From Tetrahymena elliotti 4EA (lineage: Eukaryota > Ciliophora > Oligohymenophorea > Hymenostomatida > Tetrahymenidae): a DNA stretch of 64,000 nucleotides. Positions 1 through 11,652 of this stretch are shown here, piece after piece. Below the pieces are notes generated by a model. That model saw only the letters and a list, made by a program, of their open reading frames with translations, was not told the origin of the DNA and ran no database searches. Made by a program: the position numbers and the translations under genes. The stretch is from positions 2,388,654 through 2,452,653 of the forward strand of contig JH720294.1 in assembly GCA_000231825.2 (NCBI GenBank), given 5' to 3'. Positions within the stretch are counted from its first letter, which is position 1. Each line of letters opens with the position of its first letter.

Positions 1-1155
1 AGCATCCTTCATCTATTAATGCTATTCAATCTATGAACAAGATTGTAATGCCAGTAAGAGACAGAAGCTAGACTTAAGAAAAAAGTGAAAAATTTGAGAG
101 GCTTGAGAAATCAAGGTCATCTATTATCATTAACTAATATTAAAAACAATCATCTATCAATATGAAAAATAGTTAGAAGCCTCATAAAGATAAATCTAGA
201 TCATTTAATGAAAAAAATTTGGATTAATTGTCAGATTAGTAAAAATTTGATAAAAAACCTGCAAAAATAAATAAAAGGCATAGCTAAACTGGAGATGATT
301 AAAAACTTGATGAAATATTAAATCATTTAAAGACTTTATTTGCTCATAAAGATCAAAAAGATTTTGAATAAATACAGACAACATATTTCAAAGATGACAG
401 ATTTTCAATGTATGAAAATAGTGAAAACAGCGTCTTTCATAATTTTGATAGGATGAAGATTTTTATAAAATATAAACCCCGTTTTAATTATACTTCAGTC
501 ATTGGTAAATTAAACTAACTTCAAGAATAGATGAGAAAGCAATTAATATTCCGCAAAAATAATAGAATGTCAAATAGAAAAAAAATTACATTATTTTCTA
601 AGATTTAAAATAGTAAGATGATAGAAAATTGTAATGAAATTAGATCTAACTCTGTGAGATAAATTACTTAAAAATATGCCTAAACACCAACAAATTAATA
701 AGACACTTCAGAAAATTAATATTTGGATGGGATAAAGCTGTCTGATTCCACTCTTTGTTTTGAAAAAGAAGCAAAAAAAAAGTAATTATTTTTTCATGAA
801 AATTATGTTAAAATTTAAACATTGTAAAATTAGAAAATCTACAGTTAAATTAAGTCATTTTAATGACACTAATACACCCTAAAAAGGAGATTTTAATTGT
901 TAAATCAATTTTGGAAACGAATTGATGAATTTAGATCAAAAAGAAAGTAAAATTCATTTTAATGATTCTAGTATACAATTAGACAAAAGAACATCTTTAA
1001 ATTTTGATCTCAGTCAATATTAAAAGGATATTAAAAATGAAGAAATAGTAATAGAGGAAGAGCTAGAAAATAATGAATAGGCTCTAACAGGAATACCTCA
1101 CGTCCTACATAATTAGACTACTAACCTAGCTAAAAGAGCAAAATATGATAGATGA
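1..1155 (+). CDS. K+ channel paralogue, C-terminal part (cut by window edge)
   Basis: This is the 3' end of a fifth member of the channel cluster. The frame enters at base 3 and reads 1-781, then 834-1155, with a phase-2 intron at 782-833 and a UGA stop at 1153-1155. UAA and UAG must be read as Gln. No membrane segment or nucleotide-binding domain is present, because those lie left of the window. The family assignment rests on the tail motif near 444-518 (FDRMKIFIKYKPRFNY), which matches the exon-3 motif of the four complete paralogues downstream. The last intron also sits in the same phase and relative place. The rest is low-complexity, polar and rich in Asn, Lys, Ser and Gln. The 5' extent is unknown. 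Confidence 0.8.
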
Positions 1156-1812
1156 ACTATATTTATTAAATATCTTAATTATAAAATCTATAGTATTCAA
1201 TATATATTTTACTTCAGTTATCTAATATTTCTCTTCTTTATTATATGCTATTTTTTAATTGTAAAAATTTCAAAGTTAAATTTTATATCAAATATATTCA
1301 AATTGTACAATCAAATTTATTATTAAAAATTACATAATGAGCATATTAATACACACTATGAATAATGCTTCTTCTCCTGAATAGTTTAGTTTATGTGTTA
1401 ACATAAATATCAAGGTTTTGAAAAATAGATAAAATGTATTTTTTATTTTATTAAATTAATTATAAAATTTTTTAATTCAAAAATTAAAATTTCAAGTTTA
1501 AAAATAAAAATTATTATTTAGATTCAATCAATTAAAAGTATCATAAAGTATAACAAAATATTGATAAGCTAATAACTTTATAAATTTTATGTTTTAAAAA
1601 ATTAATTTTTTAATTTTCTTCTTATTTCTTTAAAATAAAAAATAATATATGATTATCGAATCGAAAAATGAATGAAAATAATAAATCCATTAATTACATA
1701 TTAAAAAAATATTCATACTTGTTGGATAATTAATTTTTTGAAATTAATAATAATAAAATATTAGTTAATTTGCTAGTTAGTTAGTTTATTTGTTTTTTAG
1801 TTCTACTTTAAA
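1156..1812. other. Intergenic, AT-rich
   Basis: Between the stop of the truncated channel gene and the ATG of the next paralogue. I see no gene. The last 80 bases before the ATG are T-rich with repeated TTAGTTAGTTTATTTG-like words and may form a short 5' leader. No recognisable promoter motif. Confidence 0.6.
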
Positions 1813-4800
1813 ATGTCGAACAATTAACAAGGAGGAGAACATCAATTTAGCATTCTTTCTCCTAAAATTTTGAATAACGTTAGCATCAATAAATCTCAAA
1901 ATTATATAACTTCGACAAGAGACAAAAAATAGCCAGATTTATTTAGTGATGAGAGGAGCCCTGAATCTTAAATGAAGCTTTAACATGTTCTTGAATATAT
2001 TAAAAAAGTTAGAGATTAAAACCGCGCTCATAGCTTAGTTATGAATTTGCCTTCAAGGATGTTAAAAAGTTTTGATAATAATAAATTTAATTTACTAAAC
2101 GATAAATCATTTCATTATGATGAGCAGACATATCTGGAGTTAATCAATTAGAGTAAAAAAAATAGCTAATTAAATAATAATAGTATGACTTATGATACAA
2201 AATTTTAAGATAAAATAAGGCAAACATAAACTTTAAATAATTAGAATTCTAGACATATTAATTACTTTACCCAGGACTAAGTTTTAACAAACTCAAAAAC
2301 TGATAAATTGCCAAAATTAATTGAATTTAAGAATTACTATAGGAATTTTATCATATTAAAGTTATTTTTTGTCAAAGTTTTTGAATATGTTCCAGTTATA
2401 CTCCCCTCTAGTCCTTTGAATTTCATTATGGATTTGATTTTTATGGTTTTAGTTATTGTTTGCTTATTTTTCTTACCAGTTACTATTTCATTTGGATTTA
2501 CTTTCTAAGATATGCTTTCTTATTGGTCTTTAATTACTATTCCTACATTAATTCTTCTAAACACGTTCTTTAAAATTAACACTGGTTACTACAAAAAGGG
2601 TTAAGTTATTGTAAATAGGTTCTAAATTATGAAAAAATACATTAAAAAAACTTTTATTAAGGATATTATATGTGTCTTCCCTCTTGTTTTCACTCTATAT
2701 CATTAAGCTAAAAAATCATCATAAGAAAAAGTCCAGGATGATGATTAAACTAATTTTTCTTTTTAGCTTCTTCTACTACCATTCATTTTCAAAGCTTTTT
2801 CTATTAACTCAACTCTAAAAAAATTTGAAGAGAGATTTAATTTATCAAGGCACTTATTGAATACAATCTAGCTTGTTAAATTATTATTTACTATTGTTTT
2901 TATCAATCATTTGAATGCTTGCATTTGGTTGTATGCAGCTCGTATATAAAGATAGTCTGGGGCAGATAAAATTTGGTTGAATTATAATAATTTAATGAAT
3001 GCTAATTGGTAAACATAGTATACAGCTGGATTCTATTTTATGACTGTAACAATGGTAACAGTTGGATATGGCGATATTCTACCTTAAAATTAGCTAGAAT
3101 ATTTTCTAAGTGTTATAACTATGATGTTAGCTTGTGGAGTTTTTGGCTACTCATTAAACGAAGTTGGGTCTATCTTTAATAATTTTTTCCAAGTAGATAG
3201 AGAAATTAAAAGAAAATAAATCCTAATCTAGAGATTCATGAGCACTAAAAATATAAATACAAAATTATAATATTAAATTAGAGAATATTTAGAATATTAT
3301 TGGAGGGAGTAAGCTGAAACTGATTATGAAGAGAAGCAATAAATTATTGATTAATTGAGTGATTCCTTAAGACAAAAATTACTTTTTGAAGCAAACAAAA
3401 TAGTTTTGAGGGATAATCCAATTTTTAAGTAAAATTTTTCAAAAACTGTGATTGAACAAACAGTACCTCTGATTCTGGAAATGAAGTATTCACCTGAAAG
3501 TATTATTTGTTAGAAGGGTGTTTAAGACGATTGTTCAATTTATTTTATTGAAAAAGGCTCAGTAGAAATAGTTATAAATCCAAAAGGAATTAAAAAAGGA
3601 GAGCTATTAAAACTGAATAAAGGTGAATCTTTTGGATCTCATAGCTTTTTTACTGGCCTCCCAAGAATTAATAATATCAGATCAAGTGAATTTACAACTA
3701 TTTTAAAAATTCGAAGGTAAGATTTCTTGTAATTATTATCAATCTACCCAGAAGACTATGAAACATTTTGCTTTATTCGTGACTAAATTAGCTTTTTAAA
3801 TGATTATTCGAAGATAGGATAAGTATGTAAGAGTTGTAAATCAAGCTACCACATGGTAAATGATTGCTAGTATCTTCACTACATATCCAACAAAGCAAGA
3901 ATAATTAAAATGTATAACGATGAGAATAATATCTAATAAATAGAAAGAGTCCCTTATGGAAGAAGAAATCCAAACATAAATTACCACTATAAGAACTCAT
4001 TAGTTGTTTACAATGATGTTGTTAAGCAAAACTTAATGTAATTTCTTTTATTTTAAACTTTTCGCTATGAATAAAAAAAAATTTGTTATTTTAAGTAAAA
4101 TAATTTTTTATGGAAAGTAAAAAAAATAAATATCTTAAAAGCTCCCCTTTAATTATCATTAAAAAATAAAATAACAAAAATACTGTATGTTTTGTTTTAT
4201 CAATAATATTTCATTTATTTAATATTTAAAGATTCTTAGAACAAAATGAGAGTTTACTAAATTTAAGTGATGATGAAGCAGAGTTTTCAGAAGGATATTT
4301 TAATTAAGAAAGTTTTAAAGAACAATAAAATTAGAGTAGAAATATATAAAATGATGGAACAAATTCGAAAAAAGAAATTTGTTAAATAACTGAATTATCA
4401 AGTAATAAGGAATAAGAAAATGAAAGTAATTTTAAGAGAACTTTAATGAAAAAGAATACTTTGTCTAAGTTTGGATAAGATTACAGCCATACATTAAGTA
4501 GAAGTTTAAATACAATAGAAAAAAATTTAGACAGTGCCTTAGAAAATGCTGTACTGTAGAATGATATTTAATCATTAAACATCCCAGATATTTCTTATCA
4601 ATAACATTAAGCCTAATTTAACAGTCCTTCTCTTGATTACGACACTTTAAGTAAAAAAAATGTAATTACACCTACTTAAAGAAAGAACTATGATATTCAA
4701 TTTAATACATTAAACAGAATGAGAACAAATACAGCTGATAAAAGTGAAATAAATATTTCTTTTAATTAAGCTAATTAAACTTTTACAAGTGAAATAAATA

Positions 4801-5900
4801 GCAGAATGGCATCTCAGCAAGTTAAATTAATTAATGGTTTTCTAAATGAAGATGGATTAGAAAAGCAAAAAAAGAATAAAAATATCTAGCAAAAAATTCA
4901 AAAAAATCGCAGCTATATTAGTTAAATTAGTTAAGATGAACTCGAAAAAACATTGTCCTTGGATAACAAGTAATTTTTTTCTTTATTAACTTATAAATTG
5001 TAATAATATTTTTTAGAAATATGTAGGGATCTAATAACAATTAGAATGATAAAAAGAGTAAAAGAATTTAAAACAAGCAACCTATGACAGTTGGAGATTA
5101 GATTGGTTTAATTTTAAAATAAGTTCAATTTCTTGTCAATTAAAATAAATAAAATTAAATTGATGAAAAGAAAAAATAATTACAGAAGGAAAGTGATTCT
5201 GGAGAGTTTTTTATTTCTTAGAATTTTGATAAAATGAGATAATTCACTAAATATAATCCTAGATATAATTTCTCCAGTGTAATTAGTAGATTTAATTAGA
5301 TTCAAGATTAGATAAAAAGAAATTTTAGATCCAAAAAATCTTAAAGAATAAAAAAACTAACAAACCATATGACTAAAACATAACTTAATACATTTTTAGA
5401 AAGTAAAAAAAATCATAAAAATATGTCAAGCAATAGATAAAACACTACTAATATTAATGAATACACTGATTCTAAGTAAGACTCTAGAAAAGTTCATGTT
5501 AATTCTGCTCTAAAGTAGGACTCTGATCTTGAACCTAGTCCTGAAGAAGCATACAGTTAAAAGTAATTACTTATTTAAATAGTTAAAGATTTAAATTAAA
5601 TTGATTATTTTTTATGAAAATAGATTTAAGTATTCAATGCAATTATTCAATTAGTCTAATGATATCAGTCTTTAAGTTGGAAACATTTAGCACACTATAT
5701 CATAAATTTTTGAAGGAATCCACTCAAAGTAATGTTTGAATAGAGTAAATATTAATAATCATAGGTATGAAAATGATTTAGATCCCTTTAATAACTGCGA
5801 AATATTAAGTGATAGTAGTTAAAGTAATAAAATTCAATATATTAATAATTTTTCATAATAATAAATAAATGCTTTTTAATGTCTAAATAAAGATATATGA
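1813..5900 (+). CDS. Six-TM K+ channel with cNMP-binding-like domain and CCHC zinc knuckle (cluster member 1)
   Basis: Predicted plasma-membrane or ciliary-membrane potassium channel subunit of the EAG/CNG/HCN class, 1261 aa. Exons are 1813-4037, 4232-4969, 5017-5562 and 5624-5900, and all three introns are phase 2. The N-terminal segment holds a cluster-wide NLPSRMLK motif near residue 80. Hydrophobic S1 to S6 follow, with the selectivity filter TVGYGD at 3058-3075 (residues 416-421). The S4 region has few regularly spaced basic residues, so voltage sensing may be weak. A C-linker (with REYLEYYWR) leads to a cNMP-binding-like beta roll at about residues 540-665. At residues 672-685 there is a CX2CX4HX4C zinc knuckle. 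Exons 2-4 encode a long polar tail with the FDKMRQFTKYNPRYNF motif (5225-5299). The phosphate-binding cassette reads GESFGSHSFF and lacks the usual Glu, so ligand binding is doubtful. Confidence 0.92.
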
Positions 5901-6782
5901 CAATTTAATATTAAATTATATAATTCAAAATTATTATATGAATTTTCATTAAAAATTATCAAATTTTGAGGATAAAGCATAATTAAAATAGGTTCAGTAA
6001 TTCAATTAAATTAAGTTCTGAAATAACTGATATTTTATGTACTGTAGTCATTTTCATCAATAAAAGAGATTTATTTAAAGATATTCATTCAATACTAGCT
6101 ATTATTTATTTGTAAATAATTACTAATTCACTCTCTCATAAATTGTAATGTACTACATTTTAAGATAATGAAGTTGTGTTCTCTTTGGATGAATGAAACA
6201 TTTGAGAAATAAATCTATTTATTTTAAAATATTATTTTAATTTCTTTTAAAATTTATGAAAAAAAATAGAATTTGCTTTTTTAAATATTATTAGGACTAT
6301 ATTATTTTAAGTAGACTTTTATGGAAGATTACATACAATTAAATTTGATAAAAATTGTAATCTCTTAATTATTTTTTCTATCTAAGATAATATTATTTTT
6401 ATTTTTTATGTTTTAAAATAAACATTATTTTAAATGAAATTGCTGATGGGTTTTTTAATCTTAATTTTTATTTACTTAAAATATTACTTTAATTTTTAAA
6501 AGTAAATTTAATAGTAAAGAATTTTCTTAAAAAATACATTTAAAGTCAAAGAAAAACAAATAATTATTCTTGTATATTTTAATCAACATTTTATTGAAGC
6601 TTTTTTATGGATAAAGATGTTTGCTATTTATCTTGTTTTTTTAAGTTTGGTTTTTTATTAAAAATTGATAAAATACAGATAAGAAAGTTTTACTTCTACT
6701 TAATAGAAATTAATTAAATAAGTAATACTTAAAGAGAGAAGAAAGAAAAATAGTAAACTAAATTAATCATTATTCTTGTAAA
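5901..6782. other. Intergenic, AT-rich
   Basis: About 0.9 kb between channel members 1 and 2. It has poly-A and poly-T runs and no open frame I can support under the ciliate code. It must hold the 3' region of one gene and the promoter of the next. Confidence 0.6.
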
Positions 6783-9700
6783 ATGATGATAAATATTCAA
6801 AATATCGATGCGTAGCAAAGCTCTTCGCAAACGAAGTATTAGTCAACTTTTAAGCTTCCTGTGATAAGAGATGATAAAAATGAATAAGACAGCATTACTG
6901 ATTAATGGAGTCAGAATTCTAAAAAGAAATTAACTAAAGTTTTATAATTCTTAAAAAAACAAAAAGATAAAAGGAGAGCTCATTACTTAGCAATGAACTT
7001 ACCATCAAGAATGCTAAAAAGCTTTGATCAAAATAAATTTGATTTATTAAATGATAGAGCTTTTTATTACAATAAGCAAACTTATCCTGAATTAATCAAT
7101 TAAAAACTGGTGAGTTCATCTTTTCCAAAGAATCATCAATAGAAATCATCTGATGCTAATTTTGGAGAATAGTCTAATTCAATAGAACAAAGTGGCTCAA
7201 CATCTTTATAAAAGAAATATGACAAATAAGACTCTATTTTGCTATCTATCAAAACTAAACCACAATCAAAGAGATAATAAATATATGCTAAGTATTTAAC
7301 ATTGAAAAATGATTTAAATGCATAAAAGTTAAACATTAAAAAAGTTATTGATTAAATTCCTGTTATTTCTCCTTCAAACCATTTTAAATTTATTTGGGAT
7401 ATCATATATATGATTGTTATTTTAATATGCTTATTCTACTTACCTATTACAATTGCTTTTGACTTTTGCTTTTCTGATATGTTTAATTAGCATGAATTGG
7501 TTCTTATACCTTCTCTCATATTTTTTAATATGTTTTTGAAAATCAATACTGGCTATTTTAAAAAAGGATAGGTTATAAATAGTAGATATCAGATCATCAA
7601 AAAATACTTTAAATAAAAATTAATAAAAGATATTTTATGCATTTATCCTCTTACTATCACACTCTTGCTAGATGCAAATGATTATTATCAACAAAGATAA
7701 ATAGATATACATCAATCCAGTTAATATTATCCACTTTTACTCTTACCTTTTATTTTCAAGGCTTTTTCTATAAACTCCACTCTTAAAAAATTTGAAGAAC
7801 GATTTAATTTACCTAGATATTTACTCAATATTATCTAACTTGTTAAATTATTATTTACTATACTTTTTATCAACCATTTGTTTGCTTGCATTTGGTTGTT
7901 TACGGCCCGTATATAAAGAGAGAAGGGAGCAAACAAAATTTGGTTGAATTACAATAATTTAATCAGTGCTGATTGGTAAACATAGTTTACTGCTGGATTC
8001 TATTTTGTGACTGTGACTATGATAACAGTTGGATATGGTGATATTCTACCTTAAAATAACCTAGAATATTTTCTGTGTGTTGTAACAATGATGTTAGCTT
8101 GTGGAGTTTTTGGTTACTCATTAAATGAAGTTGGGTCTATCTTTAATAATTTTTTTCAAGTAGATAGAGAAATTAAAAGAAAATAAATCCTAATCTAGAG
8201 ATTCATGAGCACAAAAAATATAAATACGAAGTTATAATATTAGATAAGAGAATATTTAGATTATTATTGGAGGGAGCAAGCTGAAACTGATCATGAAGAG
8301 AAGCAATAAATTATTGATTAGTTGAGTGATTCCTTAAGAAAAAAATTACTTTTTGAAGCAAACAAAATAGTTTTGAGGGATAACCCGATTTTTAAGTAAA
8401 ATTTTTCAAAAACTGTGATTGAACAAACTGTACCACTGATTCTGGAAATGAAGTATTCACCTGAAAGTATCATTAGTTAAAAGGATGTGTAAGATGATTG
8501 TTCAATCTATTTTATCGAAAAAGGCTCAGTAGAAATAGTTTTAAATTCAAAAGGAAATAACAAAACAAGATTATTAAAATTAAGTAAAGGTGAATCATTT
8601 GGTGCTTACAGCTTTTTCACAGGCCTTCCAAGAATATATAATATTAGGTCTAATGAATTTACAACAGTTTTAAAAATTAGAAGGTAGGATTTCTTATAAT
8701 TATTGTAGATGCATACAGAAGACTATGAGACATTTTGTTTTATTAGGGATCAAATAAGTTATTTAAATGATTACTCAAAGATAGGATAAGCTTGTAAAAG
8801 TTGTAACTCAAGTTATCATATGGTAAGTGATTGCTAGTACCTCCATTATGTACCTAACAAGGCCAGAGTCATCAATCGATACAATAATGATGATAATAAT
8901 TAGTAAACATAAAGAACAATTTACCAAAGGAGGAATCAAGATTAAAAATATCATTTTAAGAATTCATTAGCCATCCACCAAGAAGTAATAAAATAAAGTA
9001 TAGTGTAATATATTTTTTAATTAGTCAAGATAAATGAATGATTTATTTTATTTCAATTAAAATTTAGGTTTTTAGAGTAAAACGAAAGTGTATTAAATTT
9101 GAGTGACGATATGACCTAGTATTCTGAAGGATACTTCAATAACGATGCATAAGAAAACGATCAAGCTTTTTAATATAGAAATGAAGGTATAGAACAGAAG
9201 AGAGAGTTCAATTAAAAGTCAGAAAATGAGATAGAATATGAAGGTTCTACATAAATAATAAAGAAAAATACACTATCAAGGTTTGGCTAAGATCATAACC
9301 ATACGAAAACAAGGAGTTTTAATTCTGTAGATAAATAAATAGATAGCCCTTAAGAGACTAATAATGACTAAATTTCCTTAAACATTCCAGATTTAGTATA
9401 GCAAGCTTATATTTATTAAACAACATCACCAATACTTGAACATGATATGTTAAGTAAAAAAAATGTGTTGACACCTTCATCTAGAAAAAACCTTGATAAG
9501 AATGTTAACTTTTACAATAGATCTAAAACTTAAATTACTGATAAACAAGAATAAGCATCTTTAAGTAATTACACTTTTTCATAATAAATGAACTTAAATT
9601 AAGGATTTGAGTCGGCTAATAGACAAATCTTAAATCAAAGAAAAAAAAGTAACACAGAAGAAAATTAAGAATTTTTTTAGAAAAAACCAAGATCAATTTT

Positions 9701-11130
9701 ATGTGCAAAGAGCCATAAGGATTTCTCTCTAACTAATATTGAAGAACTTGAGTAGACTCCATCTTCAGAATATAAGTAAATACTTTTAAAAAATTTTATC
9801 AATAATTTTAAAATTTTTATTCAAAATATGAGATACTTATCAAAAATATATTTTCATTTATATAACATATTATCTTATTTTCATTTACCCTTCCCCCCCT
9901 TCTTCCCCCTTATCTAATAACCAGTAAATTACCCCTCTAAATAATTAAGTCATCTTAAAAATCTTCGAAATTTGATAGCTGACAGTAATTACTAAAATTT
10001 AATGTAAATTAATAAATAGATAATATTGAAGGTCAATCTTTACCCAATATTAAGATTAAATATTAATAATTTTTTGTATTTTTTGATTATTTGCTTATTA
10101 TTACATCATTATAGAAATTGAAAAAATTAATAAATTTGGTATTAATTAATGAACTATTTTCTTATTTAATCAATATAAATCTATTTATTAGGAGAAAGGT
10201 TGGGTCTTCAAACAGTGATTAAATAAGAAGAAAAATGCTTAGTTAATACAAAGTTAGCTTGAGTAGTGCTGGAGAAAATTAACAGATAGATCAAATTATT
10301 AAATAATTGTAGTTTTTGATCATTTAAAATTAATAAAATGTAAATAATGAGGAGAAAATTTCCAATTAAATTCAAAGTGAGATAGATATTTTTGAGAATT
10401 TTGATAAAATGAGATAGTTTGTTAAATATAATCCAAGTTACAATTATTCTAGTGTAATAAGTAGATTTAATCGATTGTAAGATTAGAAAAAGCGGACTAT
10501 TAGAAAAAATTGCAGAAGTAAAAGAAGACAAACTCATTTATTAAGTAAGACTTTTTTGAGGAATTATGAGAACAATATGACTTAAAATGAAAGTAAAAAT
10601 GGTATCAAGAATAATTTACAAAATACAAATAATGCCTATGAAAATACAGAATCTAAAAGGAATTCAAAAAAAGGAAATAAGGGATCTTTAAAGAAATATG
10701 ACTTAGATTCAGAGGCACTTGGATAAAATGACAGTCAAAGTCAGGGGTAAAGTTGTTTTCAAAAAAGATTAATTTAATTTTTATCATAGTAACTAAAAAT
10801 TTATAAAAATAAATATTTTGATAAAAAAGGTTTATTTTATCGCCACTGTCTGGGGATCAGCTTAGTTTCAAACTTGATATTAGCGGATAGCCAACGAATT
10901 TTATGAATTTAATCAACTAAGTATCATAAGAGATTTCAATAAAAAAAGATGTATCTAATAGATTTACATTTTATCAAAATTTAAAAAATGAATAAGAATT
11001 AGAAAATTTAAATAATTGTGAAATTTTAAGTGAAGAAAGTAATACTAACAAGAACCCTAATTATATTTCTTTTAATTAGAGTCAAATAAAACTATCTGAA
11101 AGAAACAGAAGGGTTGACAAATAATTATGA
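6783..11130 (+). CDS. Six-TM K+ channel with cNMP-binding-like domain and CCHC zinc knuckle (cluster member 2)
   Basis: 1249 aa, exons 6783-9004, 9068-9775, 10192-10746 and 10866-11130, with the same phase-2 intron plan as member 1. The start is the first of two adjacent ATGs, preceded by an A-rich context, and the frame then runs unbroken into NLPSRMLK. The K+ filter TVGYGD is at 8025-8042 (residues 415-420). The nucleotide-binding-like domain follows (GESFGAYSFF in the cassette, again without the usual Glu). The zinc knuckle CX2CX4HX4C is at 8793-8834. The S6 to C-linker part is almost base-identical to member 1, including silent sites, while both ends of the protein differ, which suggests recent duplication or gene conversion. 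Intron 2 is 416 bases, much longer than its counterparts (47-62 bases), and contains a C-rich tract. The tail motif FDKMRQFVKYNPSYNY lies in exon 3. Confidence 0.92.
9888..9911. other. C-rich tract inside an intron
   Basis: Within intron 2 of cluster member 2, a pyrimidine stretch with C-runs of three, seven and five appears in otherwise almost pure A/T sequence. On the minus strand these are G-runs that could form a G-quadruplex if the longest run is split in two. Nothing like it occurs in the matching introns of the paralogues. Confidence 0.5.
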
Positions 11131-11652
11131 TATTTGAAACTTTTATATAAATGTAAACTTCAAATTGTAAAAATATCTCATCAATTATTTTGTATAAAAG
11201 TAGTAAAATTTTTCTAAAAAATTTGAATAATAATTGTAAATATAAAGAAATAAATTTCTTTTTTCAAAAGAATTTCTATCTAAATATTTATCTATTGATT
11301 TAAGGTCTTTGATGTAAATAAAAAAAATTAATTAAAGAACTTTTTAATCGAATTTGTTTTGAACAAATTACGCATTTAATTAAATTGATTCAATCGTTTT
11401 CTTAGAGAGCTTTTGTGATAAAATATATATAAATCCAAGGTAAACAATTAATAAAATAGGAATATAGTATCAAGCATTTACATAAATATTAGTAATGTTA
11501 TTTTGTTTGTTAGTAATTTACAATTTTTCTAATTAAAAATTTAAACACAAAACATCATCAAACAAATACTTCATACAAAAGCTTACTAAAGGTCATAATA
11601 ATTTTAGTTTAGCTCATTCTATAAAAGCCAATTATATACAAGCCAGTTAGTT
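11131..11652. other. Intergenic, AT-rich
   Basis: Between channel members 2 and 3. No gene or structured element is visible. It holds the 3' region of one gene and the 5' region of the next. Confidence 0.6.

Noticed and set aside
10208..10537. Minus-strand open frame of 109 codons
   Set aside because: It is the shadow of exon 3 of channel member 2, which carries the family tail motif on the plus strand.
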